Positions 20,897 through 32,425 of a stretch of 64,000 nt of DNA are shown here, piece after piece; the stretch's first letter is position 1; each line of letters starts with the position of its first letter. The notes under the pieces are model-generated. The model did no database searches and was not told the DNA's origin. It worked only from the letters and a program-made list of their open reading frames with translations. The position numbers and the translations under genes were made by a program. This DNA is from Pseudoips prasinana (taxonomy: Eukaryota > Arthropoda > Insecta > Lepidoptera > Nolidae), in contig OX621253.1 of NCBI GenBank assembly GCA_951640165.1, positions 25,701,469 to 25,765,468 of the forward strand. Reading direction: 5' to 3'.

Positions 20897-21907
20897 TGTT
20901 AAGGGTTGGCGGTGCAATAAAACCAGACATTGACATATAACCGCTTAATATATATATATATTGACAATTATTCTACTAACTAATTCTACATTAAGATACT
21001 TAGACTACTTACTTAGTAACTAATACTAGGTTAAAATTACTTATATTAAAATGCCTAAATCTACTACTTATCCTAGTGTTGAGCGCCAGATAGGATTTGC
21101 CCTCGACGTGTCGGTACGCAGGTCCCTATCAACCCCTCCCGTGCTAGCCTCCTTTACATGCGTCGTTGACAAGCGGATTGCCCGAATTTGAAGGGCGTGA
21201 CTTAAGGCTATAACAGAAAGAATACCCTGTCAAAACATTAGACCAACAGCATAGCCTTTATGCAAGTCACTGCTTTCTTTATAAAAAGTAGGTAAGTAGA
21301 CATAAGTCGATACAAAAACATCATTACGATCTACAACTCACCCCTTCGTGACAATTTAAATCTTTACGAGATCCACCTCCGAGCTTAGGTATACCGATAT
21401 ACACGCTGCAGATCAATGGTATTTCTCCCACTAAAACAAATTTCAAATCTCCTTAATAACCTATCTATTCAAGAGGCAATTGTTTGCCTAGAAAACATAT
21501 TCCATTACGAGAACACTTACCTAAAATTAACTAATCACTTCACCACATATTATATATAAAAACTGAATCTCGCACAAATAACTATATTACGGCGGTCACG
21601 TACTCGAACTTGCACTAGTTGTCGGTAAGATGGCCGAAGCTTGAGTGCCCACTTCTAAATTACCTTGTCATATTTGAATTTAATTTATGTGCCTGACTAC
21701 AAGAATAAGAATAAATATAATTTTATCATTAACAAAAATTGTTTGCCTGGAGATTTGAACCGCCGACCTCACCGAACTATGAACAGTTAAAGCGCCCATC
21801 CTAAAGCACTTCGCTGTGGGATCACTTATTCGTTTTGGTTGAAATTGTCCTTCTAGTGCCTGAGCCGAATGTGACGTCATATCACCTAGCACATAGTTAC
21901 CCTAACA
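20897..21907 (-). repeat. Gypsy-2 3' LTR
   Basis: 1011 bp, bounded by tgttaaggg and ccctaaca. It differs from the 5' LTR at about three bases plus two extra bases in the TA run near 20949. Confidence 0.95.
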
Positions 21908-22067
21908 AATACTCCCCTTCCAACACAAAAAAAAAAATCTATAAGCAAGACCTTTTTTTTTTTTTACATACTCGTATATCTTTAAGTGTTCAATAATACC
22001 ATACGGTTGAAGTTACCTTATCTCAGTAAATATTTAACCAACTAGACTAAACTGATATTTACAAATA
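21908..22067 (-). promoter_or_regulatory. Gypsy-2 polypurine tract and 3' untranslated segment
   Basis: The minus-strand sequence ggaaggggagtatt sits immediately before the 3' LTR, as expected for the plus-strand priming site. The rest, up to the end of integrase, is AT-rich and noncoding. Confidence 0.75.
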
Positions 22068-22694
22068 TTAGGAAATGGTATGCTTCAAGTCCTTGGCATG
22101 CCAAATCCCAACGTCTTTGCCTAACGCATTAACTAGCTGAAATACATTGTTAGATAATTTGCATTTAATAATGGCTTTTTCAAATTTAGGAGCCAATTTG
22201 GCCATAAACTTATTACTGGCACTCGAGAGATACTTTGTTCTCTTCCATACGATATCACCCTCCTTAAAAGAAGAAACCCTATGTCTAGAATCATAGTATT
22301 TTCGACTTTTCAAATGCGCTTGACTTATATTAGACTTTACAGTTCCTAAAACTCGTTGACTCATATCATCAATATTTGCTAATCTTTTGTCGTAATTAAA
22401 ATTAAGTTGATTGATCGAGTTAATGTCTTTGTCAAAGCTTAAAAGATTATTATTGTAAGTGGACACTTCTCTTCCAAAGAACAAAAAAGATGGTGTATAC
22501 CCTGTAGCATCATGAACTGCTGTTCTTATAGCATGACCTATCTCCTGCAAATGAATATCCCACTCATTATGTTTCTTCGACTTGCTGTAAGCCGATATCA
22601 TAGTACCCACTACTCTATTAACTCTTTCGGTAGGATTGCTTTGTGGATGATAACTTGGTGTATATATGTGACACAAACTGTTTCCCATTATCAC
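22068..22694 (-). pseudogene. Gypsy-2 integrase C-terminal part, out of frame with pol
   Basis: The frame carries YTPSYHPQSNPTERVNRVVG, with the catalytic Glu of the integrase D-D-E triad, followed by the C-terminal region (YYDSRHRVSSFKEGDIVWKR). In intact relatives about 20 residues separate the CDNGKQF motif from this point. Here they are nearly absent and the frame changes, so a small deletion (roughly 60 bp) near 22640-22680 broke the gene. Confidence 0.8.
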
Positions 22695-25272
22695 AAATCA
22701 CGACCTGGGGAACACCATAAAGTAGCCACTGATGCTCTAAAATTTCTGCAAACTTTTCGGTCTTACCAGTTCTAAGTGGGAATAACAACGTAAATTTGCT
22801 AAAGCAACACGTAATCACTAGCAGCATTGTGTTACATAATTTACTTTTGGGAAATGGACCCATCAAGTCTAAAGCAATCAACTGCCAGGGTTGGTTAACC
22901 TCTCTAAATTTGCCCATTTTACCGAAGCTAGGCTGCTGCGGTACTTTTACTTTAGCACAAACCTCGCAGTTGCGGACATATTTCTTGATGTCATTGAGCA
23001 TATTAAACCAAAAATAATCTTTCTTAATTTTAAAGTAGGTTTTCCTAATCCCAAAATGGCCAGCAGTAACATCGTCATGACACTTCTTCAAAATTTCATT
23101 TCGAAGCATGCTAGGTATAAAAAGCTTCCAACGGTTTTCTTCACAAGGATACTGTTTCATTGACAAACTCCTGTAAAGTTTCCCATCCTGTGACATCCAA
23201 CGACTATCCTTATTATTTTCCGCATTTATACTCTTTACTTTATTTTTATACCATTCATCCATGTGTTTATCTAAAATCTCTACACTGAAAACGTCAATTT
23301 TATCTACAGATGCACGAGATAAGGCGTCCGGTACGACATTTGATTTACCCGGTCTATGTACAACATCAAATGAAAACTGCTGTAATTTCATTGCCCACCT
23401 TGCAAGTCTACCATGAGGATCCTTCATTTTATGTAACCACTGCAGAGCACTGTGATCCGTAATTACCGTGAAATGCACGCCATCAATATAGCTCCGAAAT
23501 TTCTCCACCGCATGTACGACACTCAATAATTCCCGCTCAGAGGTCGAGTAGCGTTTTTCCCTATCACTTAATTTCCTACTCAAAAAAGCGATTGCTTTAT
23601 CATGACCTGCAGACTCCTGGCACAAAACAGCTCCTACGCCGTCATTCGATGCGTCACATTGAATAACAAAAGGCTTACTAAAATCTGGACAGGACATTAC
23701 TGGCGTACTTGTTAACAAAGTTTTTAAGGTAACAAAAGCTCTTTCTGCCTCAATCGACCAAACAAACTTTTTGGATCGTTTGCCTTTTGTAAGATTATGC
23801 AAGGGCGCTGCAACTAATGAAAAATTTTTTACAAAACGTCTATACCAGCTGGCTAATCCAACAAAGCGTTTAAGTTCCGTAATAGTTTTTGGCCTCGGAA
23901 AATTTATAATGGCCGAGACTTTTTCTGGATCTGTCCTTAGCCCTTCCTTGTCCACAATGTATCCTAAATATTTTAAACTAGGTCTCGCAAAGTTACACTT
24001 ATCAATATTAATCGTTAAGTTCGCCTCCTTCAGTATAGCCATAACCCGCCTCAATAGTTTCATATGGTCATCAAAAGTTGATGAACATACCACAATGTCA
24101 TCAAGGTAATGAAATATATTTCCCTCATGTCTTCGGAAAAGAATATCCATTAATCTCTGCTGGGATTGACTGGCATATATTAACCCAAATGGCATTACCT
24201 TAAAATGGAATAATCCCCTTCCTGGAACTGCAAACGCTGTTTTTTCTTTACTAGACTCACTTAATTCTATCTGCCAAAAAGCAGAACGTAGACCAATTGT
24301 ACTCAAAAACTTTGCGTTACGTAAACTGTCTAGCACTACAGATACTTTCGGTAAAGGATAAGTATCTCTTTTGGTTATTTTATTTAACTGCCTACTATCT
24401 AAACATAATCTATTTGATCCATTTGGTTTTTTAACCAGTAGAATGGGAGAGCACCAAGGGCTGTAAGAAGGTTCCACTACCTCTTGTCTTAGCATTTCAT
24501 CTAATTCCTGTTCTATTTGTTTTGTAATTACAGGTGAAAAACTGTACTGTTTTTGATATATTGGCTTATGTGAACCCGTATCAATATCATGTTTTAAAAT
24601 ATGTGTTCTCCCTAAACCTACCCCTATAGTACTTTCCATCTCCTCTACAAAACTACGTAACTTATTCTGCTGGTCACTGTCTAAATCATCTCTAGACATT
24701 ACAATGGGGTGAGACATTTCAATCACATTTATTTCATTACTGTTCATCACAGACCCCTTGAACTTAAACTCTACTCCAAAAATATCTAAAAAATCTTTTC
24801 CTAAAATCAAAGTCTGAGCTAAACTTGGCATAAGTAATACTGGAATTATATGAAAATTATCATCTAATGTTACCGGCATATCACAAATTTCGGAAACCTT
24901 ATGAATTGCCCCATCCGCTGTTGAAACATTTAAGGGCGATTTGTAAAAAGTTAATCCTAAAGACTTCAGCTTATCGGCTAGGTGAGCATTAATCACCGAT
25001 CTATTTGCTCCGCTATCGAGCAATCCTACAATTTTAACGCCTAATACACTAACTAAAATATAAGATCTATTATCATTAGCTTTTTTTACTTGAATCGGAC
25101 ATATATCCCCGACAGAAAAAAAATTGTGAACCACTTGAAGCCAATCTTGCCACTCCTTATCCTGTCTGCCTAAGGGAAAGCTCACATGGCTGGGTTTGAA
25201 CTTTCCCCTTCTCCGTTTCCCGCACAGACACACGTCTTTGAAGTTACTCCAAAGCGTCCGCAGCGGAAACAA
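22618..25272 (-). pseudogene. Gypsy-2 pol: protease, reverse transcriptase, RNase H and integrase core; motif A Asp replaced by Gly
   Basis: The frame runs about 884 residues. Protease: VGLLDSGANRSVI, and LILGKDFL. RT: LCLDSRQLNKITKRDTYPLP, motif A KFLSTIGLRSAFWQI, VMPFGLIYASQSQQRLMD, and FHYLDDIVV (YxDD intact). Motif A normally has Asp before LxxAF; here the codon (24292-24294, GGT on the coding strand) is Gly, a probable A-to-G change that should abolish polymerization. RNase H: PFVIQCDASNDGVGAVL, RELLSVVHAVEKF, TDHSAL. Integrase: HHCC zinc motif (HFGIRKTYF...CEVCAKVK), ALDLMGPF (first Asp) and VVICDNGKQF (second Asp), then a frame break into the piece at 22068. Confidence 0.9.
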
Positions 25273-25283
25273 AACAATCTTTG

Positions 25284-27036
25284 TTACGGTATAGGACTCG
25301 CTCTAAACAGGTGGCCACGCTCTCTACAGTTCCAACAGCGTCCACCATTTAGTGAACCACTAGCGACAACATCTAATTCTGGTACTGCCTCTTGGAGACC
25401 CTTATAAGCTAAGTCCGGTTCAATACTTTTTACTCCTTTAGGTTCTTGAAACTTATCACAATTTATTTTGGTCTTTTCTATCTGCCTCAAAACTTCAACT
25501 AACTCTACAATGGACTGGAATTTATCCCTACAGACTGCTCTTTGATAATATGGCTGTAAGTTCTTTAGAATCAAATTTATTTTCTCTGAAAGTAAAAGCT
25601 CCTTAGTTAATCGTTTGAACATGTTTTGCATAACCAATACATACACAATAACGGATTCATTCTTCCCTTGAGTTCTTTGATTTATTTCCTTCAACAACTC
25701 CTCTTCATAAAAAGGTGACTGAAATGTGCGTTTTAATAAGACCACTAAATCATGCCAGTCATTTAAATGATCTCTATTTGCCCTATACCATATCAATGCA
25801 TCACCCTCAAAAAAATCAATGGCATATCTCCATAAATCATCATCAGTTGCATTCCTAGCCTCCATTAACTCATCAACCCTCTCTATGAATCCATTGACGC
25901 TAATATTGCCACTTCCTGAAAATTTGACACCCCATTGGCTTATAGCAGTGTTTTTCAACCTTTTTCATCACGCGACCCCCCTACCCATTTTACGCGCTAT
26001 TTTCATGTTTCTTTTATTTTGTGTCACATATCCAATATTTTTATTCATTTTCAAAAGGTTCGGATAAATACATCATTAAAATTTGTGAAGAGGAATAGAA
26101 AGCACTCCACCAAAATATACTTTATTATTCAGAGGTTAGGTGGTTGTCAAGAGACAAAGTACTAGCCAGAGTTTTGGAACTTCGCGCTAAACTGTTAATG
26201 TATTTGCAGCAGGCCTAATGATAATACTCTAAATTCATTTGCGACCCTATGACTAGCTTTCCCAAGTTTTTGCAACTTCCTTATAGAAGTTTCGCCACCC
26301 TCCTATAGATGCTTCGCGACCCCCTAGGGGGTCGCGACCCACAGGTTGAAAATCACTGGCTTATAGGAACCAACCTTCGCTTAATACCGTGATCGTCTAC
26401 TGTAGATGTCCTTATAAATCTAGTAAGTTTATTGTTAACTGGCCTTCTTTCTTCATCAATAGAATTTTGTGGCATTAAAACTTTGTTAAAACTTTTTGAT
26501 CCGTCGAAGGCCTCTACCTCCACTGGCAACATACCCTCAACCTTCTTAATGATATCAACACCTGCGTCTCCTAATGTCTCATATAAAATTTCTTTATCAG
26601 CTTCCGACAGCTGTGCATCGTCCGGTAAATCATCTTGCTGCTCTAACTTAGCCAACAAATCCTCCGCATTTTGCTTCAACGTAATCACTTTTGACTTCTG
26701 CACTTCATCTGCTGGTACTATAAAATCGAGCCTAGCCTTAACATGGTACAGACGCGATACAAGCCTTCTAAACGAATTTCTATCCGGCTTATCCGTAATT
26801 TCGGAGATATAATGTCCTAAAATATCTAACTTAGACTCACATATTTCTATTTCCTTCATAGGATCCTCAAAGCTTTGTATTGGGGCTTTAATCTTATACG
26901 AAAATTCGCGCGACTGCTCGGCCGACAATAACTCCCGCAACAACTTTTTCATAACTGTGACAACACTTTTAATGTGAATACCTCGAGATGCCAACTCAAA
27001 CTCCAGCTCATCTTTTAGTAAATAATTTGGATCCAT
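25284..27036 (-). pseudogene. Gypsy-2 gag, interrupted by a MITE and a premature stop
   Basis: Gag starts at 27036 (MDPNYLLKDELEFELASRGI) and reads open to 26359 (...RRLVPISQ). It is then interrupted by the hAT MITE at 25946-26358 and continues from 25945 (WGVKFSGSGNISV...). Removing the MITE and one target duplication restores one open frame. The capsid-like region (DDLWRYAIDFFEGDALIWYR...) precedes a zinc knuckle starting CWNCRERGHLFRA. A TAA at 25284-25286 stops the frame just before a second cysteine cluster (CFRCGRFGVTSKTC) that is still readable downstream. Pol lies in an overlapping shifted frame, as is usual for the group. Confidence 0.85.
25946..26358. mobile_element. Nonautonomous hAT MITE inserted in Gypsy-2 gag
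   Basis: A 413-bp element with terminal inverted repeats cagtgtttttcaacct / aggttgaaaatcactg (one mismatch) is flanked by a perfect 8-bp duplication, gcttatag (25938-25945 and 26359-26366). The ends also carry cgcgaccccc / gggggtcgcg, a second inverted pair. There is no transposase ORF. TIR sequence and 8-bp duplication assign it to the hAT superfamily. Confidence 0.93.
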
Positions 27037-27754
27037 GACTAACCAACTATGAAGATATCGTGTTTGCCTTAATAAACTAAAGTTGTAGACCGTAACGACT
27101 TTGCGAACTCACCCTACCCCACTGGTATTCAACCAACAGCAACTTAGCAGACTATTATACTTAATAAAGTTTTAATTATCTATGCTGCTTGTCCAAATAT
27201 TACTGTAACGTAACTACCATACATCACTCCTTACGCAAGTTACAAATGATACCTAGATCGAATAACTTAAGCAACAAAACAAAAAAAAATATATTAAAAC
27301 CGCAACTTGGCAGTTTCACCACCGTGTAGAAAACCAACTTAGTTAAATTAAAACACATATAAAATGAAAGCTAAGTAGTTACAAACAATGAAAAACATGC
27401 AAATTAACAACCCCTTCTGGGGTGAAAAACACAAAGCGAAAACAATAAAACAATTAAACAATAAAAACTAAATTTAAAAAAAATTACACCTTCGAATTAA
27501 AAACCACCTCTTTTAAGAAGTCGGTTAAAACAACTAAACATAAAAGAAATATTAAAAATTAAGACAAGATAAAAAAATAAAAACATGCAAAATAGGAACC
27601 ACCTCCTTTAAGAAGACGGTTAAAACAACTAAACAAAACTAAATGTTCGTATAAACAATAAAAAAAATGTGTTAACTATGTTAAACACGCAACAAGCAGT
27701 CACTCTGGTAATTGCACCCACCTACACTTATTTTTATTAACGTTGGGCGCTATT
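27037..27754 (-). promoter_or_regulatory. Gypsy-2 leader with primer-binding site and a 95-bp-spaced direct repeat
   Basis: The minus-strand primer-binding site (tagcgcccaacg, forward 27741-27752) follows the 5' LTR after two or three bases. It resembles the tRNA-Lys type sites of retroelements. A 43-base motif (aaccacctcttttaagaagtcggttaaaac...) at 27502 is repeated at 27597 with a few changes. The rest is A-rich and holds no gene; it is probably the packaging leader. Confidence 0.6.
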
Positions 27755-28763
27755 TGTTAAGGGTTGGCGGTGCAATAAAACCAGACATTGACATATAACC
27801 GCTTAATATATATATATTGACAATTATTCTACTAACTAATTCTACATTAAGATACTTAGACTACTTACTTAGTAACTAATACTAGGTTAAAATTACTTAT
27901 ATTAAAATGCCTAAATCTACTACTTATCCTAGTGTTGAGCGCCAGATAGGATTTGCCCTCGACGTGTCGGTACGCAGGTCCCTATCAACCCCTCCCGTGC
28001 TAGCCTCCTTTACATGCGTCGTTGACAAGCGGATTGCCCGAATTTGAAGGGCGTGACTTAAGGCTATAACAGAAAGAATACCCTGTCATAACATTAGACC
28101 AACAGCATAGCCTTTATGCAAGTCACTGCTTTCTTTATAAAAAGTAGGTAAGTAGACATAAGTCGATACAAAAACATCATTACGATCTACAACTCACCCC
28201 TTCGTGACAATTTAAATCTTTACGAGATCCACCTCCGAGCTTAGGTATACCGATATACACGCTGCAGATCAATGGTATTTCTCCCACTAAAACAAATTTC
28301 AAATCTCCTTAATAACCTATCTATTCAAGAGGCAATTGTTTGCCTAGAAAACATATTCCATTACGAGAACACTTACCTAAAATTAACTAATCACTTCACC
28401 ACATATTATATTTAAAAACTGAATCTCGCACAAATAACTATATTACGGCGGTCACGTACTCGAACTTGCACTAGTTGTCGGTAAGATGGCCGAAGCTTGA
28501 GTGCCCACTTCTAAATTACCTTGTCATATTTGAATTTAATTTATGTGCCTGACTACAAGAATAAGAATAAATATAATTTTATCATTAACAAAAATTGTTT
28601 GCCTGGAGATTTGAACCGCCGACCTCACCGAACTATGAACATTTAAAGCGCCCATCCTAAAGCACTTCGCTGTGGGATCACTTATTCGTTTTGGTTGAAA
28701 TTGTCCTTCTAGTGCCTGAGCCGAATGTGACGTCATATCACCTAGCACATAGTTACCCTAACA
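27755..28763 (-). repeat. Gypsy-2 5' LTR
   Basis: 1009 bp, same boundaries as the 3' LTR. On the minus strand it reads TGTTAGGG...CCCTTAACA. The AGTT duplication follows at 28764-28767. Confidence 0.95.
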
Positions 28764-28767
28764 AGTT

Positions 28768-28778
28768 ATTGTTAACTT

Positions 28779-28809
<31 letters not shown>

Positions 28810-28810
28810 A
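28768..28810. repeat. (TA)n and (TAA)n array
   Basis: tatatatata followed by at least six TAA units sits directly before the first Dong-like fragment. Dong elements are known to insert in TAA repeats, so this is probably the target array. Confidence 0.7.
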
Positions 28811-29262
28811 TTGTTGATATCACTGTCCCATTTGACGATAACCTCGTAAGAGCCGAGACTGACAAGTTGTCAAAATACTTAGATTTGGCTCACGAGGTTA
28901 CCGCCATGTGGGATGTGGACTCAACAATAATTGTTCCGATAGTCGTCTCCGTAAACGGTCTCATAGCGAAGAGCCTCGACCAACATCTTAAGAGGCTTTC
29001 GCTAGATCACTGGGTCAAGGGTCGGATACAAAAGGCGGCAATAATGGGAACGGCACGCATTGTGAGAAGGTTCCTTACTCTGTCGCCCTGACCACCGGCG
29101 GCCTAGGGCGTCAAACCTCGCCGCTGGAGGACCTCTATTTTTTTCATATTTATTTATATATTATTGTTTTCTTTTGTAATTCAATTTTATAGATATAAAT
29201 ATGTAAAAAATAAGAACTTGAAATAAATAATTTGGAATAATAATAATAATAAGAATAATAAT
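28811..29262 (+). pseudogene. Dong/R4-like LINE, 5'-truncated copy 1
   Basis: Only the C-terminal end of the protein remains (VDITVPFDDNLVRAETDKL ... GRIQKAAIMGTARIVRRFLT), ending at a TGA at 29089-29091. It is followed by a 3' untranslated region (ccaccggcggcctagggcgtc...) and an aataataataataataag tail. The end is the same as in copy 2 (29.5-32.4 kb), but copy 1 keeps about 40 bases (gcgaagagcctcgaccaaca...) that are deleted in copy 2. It starts immediately after the TAA array. Confidence 0.75.
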
Positions 29263-29548
29263 GGCAACACTCAACAAGACAAGTCCGTGTCATCCAAAAA
29301 TATACAATATAAATTAATTATCACTGATTTTAATCCACATTCCGTTATAAATAGTGTTTTTTTTTAAATGATATTAAAAATACAGTTTAGATCCATATTC
29401 ACAACAATAAGAAAATTAAATATGAAGAAAATGCAAAAATGTTCTTTGGTATTTGGGATTTGACAACAAACGTCAAGTCCCATGAAAAACGTATGAAAAT
29501 TATAAGAACACGGATTCGTAATGATAACAAGAGTCAGGAAGAATAACG
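29263..29548 (+). other. No gene; probable 5' region of Dong copy 2 or unrelated spacer
   Basis: AT-rich sequence between the TAA-rich tail of copy 1 and the first coding sequence of copy 2. If copy 2 also entered the TAA array, this would be its 5' untranslated region. No motif decides this. Confidence 0.3.
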
Positions 29549-32266
29549 CACGCCTACCACCTTCGGACTCGTTACCCAGCTCCGCCTCGTAGCGTCGAGC
29601 TCGGGCGACGAGTTCTTTTCTCCGCCGTCGTCGCTACCACCTGTACGGCGGCGGGGACGACCTCCGGCCGGCTTGGGAGTACGTCGGGTTGAAGATTCGA
29701 CTGGGATCCCCGCTACCGGTGGTTTAGTGCGCCGCATGCGATGGACAGTATTAAATAATGAGAATGTCATGCGAGCGTACTATGGGGCGACAGAGGGGGG
29801 AACCAATCTCACCGCTTACCGTTCCCGTATGTTGCTATTGTTTCAGGCCCTTGAACCAGATCTGACCGTTTCGGAGCAACGCTTGTCCGATCAGGTGCGG
29901 GTCATCCAGCGGAACCATATGCTGGATGGATCTACACTTGATCGGCTGCGAGCAGAGGCTGTCATCTCCACGTCTACCACCTATCGGAATAATATATCCG
30001 CTTCGCTGCCTAATTTGCTATCGGCGCAGGCGGATCCGAGGCCCGAGACGGTGGACTTTGGGGATGCTACCCAGGTAAGCTCCCAGGATAATGAGCATTT
30101 GAGGAGGGCTTTGGAAAGTGCGATTTTGGAATATAGGGATATATCCGTCTGTGATAGACCGCAGTTACCACGTTATCCCACGCACAAACGTAATATGGCG
30201 CTAGTGGTCGCTCTAGATTGCATGCTAGAACCATATTTTGGATCTAGCCAAATCTTGCGGATACGCACTCGATTCTTTACTGTGCAGCAGTCGCAGCGTG
30301 CCGGGTGGCCCATGTTGGGTTTCCAGGACCCAACAAGTCCACGCGACCCACCGCCGGCAAACCAGCATGGCAAGAAAGAATCAAGCGACGTATCTCAGCA
30401 GCTAGGGTGACCATCGGCAAGCTAATCTGCTTCAGGTCGGGAAACAATCGCCCGAGAGTTATGCGTTATGTGAAACAGGCATTGGCCGGTACAGGTACAA
30501 TACCGCGTGATTATACTGCCTGTGTCACGGAACGCATAGACTACCTGAAGCAGAAAGTTTCTGCGTGGGCTAACCGTATACGGCGTTACAAAGAACGGGC
30601 GGATAGGTTTCACCAAAATCGATCTTTTCAAAGTGACCAAAGAAAAGTGTATCGAAGGTGAGAGGGAACTTCTAGTAGTGTGACTGATGGTTGTTTACAA
30701 AATATGGATGAAATGTCCTCATTTTGGAAAAATATTTGGTCAGCGCCCATACGTCACACCGATGGACAATGGATTGATGTAGTTAAGCGCTCATGTGAAC
30801 ATTTGCAACCTATGCAATCTATTAAAATTACCCCCTCTGATGTGGGGAATGCGGTTCGTCCGACTCATAACTGGAAAAGTCCTGGGCCGGATGGACTGCA
30901 TAATTTCTGGCTAAAGTAGTTGCGAAGCTCGCATGCGTGCTTGGCTGCTCAATTCCAAGAAGCTATCGATTCTGGCTCCCTCCCACCTTTTATGACAAAC
31001 GGTATCACTTTTCTGCTCCATAAAACTGGTAGTACCACGGATCCAAAGAATTATCGACCCATCACGTGCTTACCTACTATATATAAGCTCCTTACATCCA
31101 TTCTGGTGTCAAAATTAAATGAGCATTTGTATGCCAATCACGTTTTAGATCCTGCTCAGAATGGATGTAGGGTTGGGTCCCGTGGTACTAAGGAGCTCCT
31201 CCTCATAGACATGGCCGTTAGCCAACAGTTAGATGCCCTGGATCGAAAAGTCCGGAAACGCCTAACGACGTACCGTATGCACCATCCACACTCTTCACTA
31301 ATGAGATTGTATATCCCACGGAAGTGTGGGGGTCGAGGCTTCCTCAATGCCAAGAACCTACACAACCGTGAGGTGTGCAATCTCAGGGAATATTTCCTTG
31401 GTGTTGAGTGTGGGATGCATCGAGACGTCGCCGCCGTTGACAACGGACTCACGCCGCTCTCCTTGGCTAAAGAAGACTGGAAAAAGCCCGTCGTACTTAG
31501 CACTCGGGATCGAATTGACGTATGGAAGAGCAAGGTGCTTCATGGTAGGTTCCACCAGGCCCTACATAGTGCTCATGTGGACTTACAAGCATCTGTGGCC
31601 TGGCTACGTTTTGGTGACCTATTTGGTGAAACTGAAGGTTTTGCATGTGCAATTGCTGATGAAGTTGTCAAGACGAGGAACTATCGGAAGCACATCTTCA
31701 AGGACGGTACCATCGACATTTGTCGGGCGTGTCACCGTCCCGGAGAGTCCATCAGACACATTGTTTCCGGTTGTTCCTATCTTGCCAACGGCGAGTACTT
31801 GCACAGGCATAACCAAGTTGTCAGGATTATCCACCAGCAGCTTGCTCTTCGGTATGGTCTTGTAGACTCCGAAGTGCCGTACTACAAGTACGTACCGGAA
31901 CCAGTTCTCGAAAGCGGTTGTGCCAAACTCTACTGGGACCGGTCTATCATTACAGACAGGACTATTGTTGCCAATAAGCCTGATATCGTTTTGGTAGACC
32001 GGTTGGAGCGCCGGGCATTTATTGTTGATATCATTGTCCCATTTGACGATAACCTCGTAAGAGCCGAGACTGACAAGTTGTCAAAATACTTAGATTTGGT
32101 TCACGAGGTTACCGCCATGTGGGATGTGGACTCAACAATAATTGTTCCGATAGTCGTCTCCGTAAACGGGCTGGGTCTGGATCAACTGGTCAAGGGTCGG
32201 ATACAAAAGGCGGCAATAATGGGAACGGCACGCATTCTGAGAAGGTTCTTTACTCTGACGCCCTGA
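29549..32266 (+). pseudogene. Dong/R4-like LINE ORF, copy 2, frameshifted and lacking the RT core
   Basis: The frame is open from 29549 without an ATG and encodes a Pro/Arg-rich N-terminus and a region of unknown fold to about 30300. It shifts frame near 30310-30370 and again near 30660, and continues through NWKSPGPDGLHNFWLK (RT start). A stop at 30917-30919 precedes ITFLLHKTGSTTDPKNYRPI and NGCRVGSRGTKELLLIDMAV. At about 31224 the text jumps to LDALDRKVRKRL, so the palm motifs including YADD are missing although the frame stays open. The C-terminus has CRACHRPGESIRHIVSGC (CCHC) and KPDIVLVDRLERRAFIVDI, the PD...D core of the restriction-like endonuclease used by R2/R4/Dong-type LINEs. Confidence 0.75.
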
Positions 32267-32425
32267 CCACCGGCGGCCTAGGGCGTCAAACCTCGCCGCT
32301 GGAGGACCTCTATTTTTTTCATATTTATTTATATATGATTGTTTTCTTTTTTAATTCAATTTTATAGATATAAATATGTAAAAAATAAGAACTTTAAATA
32401 AATAATTTGGAATAATAATAATATA
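32267..32425 (+). other. 3' untranslated region and TAA-rich tail of Dong copy 2
   Basis: ccaccggcggcctagggcgtc, then ctatttttttcatatttat and an aataataataat end, matching copy 1 almost base for base. Confidence 0.75.

Larger units (their letters stand above)
20897..28763 (-). mobile_element. Complete Ty3/gypsy LTR retrotransposon (Gypsy-2), recent, with nested MITE
   Basis: Two direct LTRs of about 1.01 kb (20897-21907 and 27755-28763) bracket gag-pol on the minus strand. They begin tgttaaggg, end ccctaaca, and are flanked by a 4-bp duplication (AGTT at 20893-20896 and 28764-28767). My reading finds three substitutions and one 2-bp microsatellite indel between the LTRs, about 0.3 percent. 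A polypurine tract (21908-21921, ggaaggggagtatt on the minus strand) touches the 3' LTR, and a primer-binding site follows the 5' LTR. Internal genes are gag (split by a hAT MITE), protease-RT-RNase H-integrase, and a frameshifted integrase tail. There is no envelope ORF. Confidence 0.95.

Noticed and set aside
21740..21830. tRNA-like segment in both Gypsy-2 LTRs (ggttcaaatctcc on the minus strand)
   Set aside because: A B-box-like string is present, but there is no proper A box or acceptor stem; it is part of the LTR and duplicated with it.
25284..25958. Independent gag gene starting at 25958
   Set aside because: Its first residues are encoded by the hAT MITE; the true gag starts at 27036 and the frame was interrupted by the insertion.
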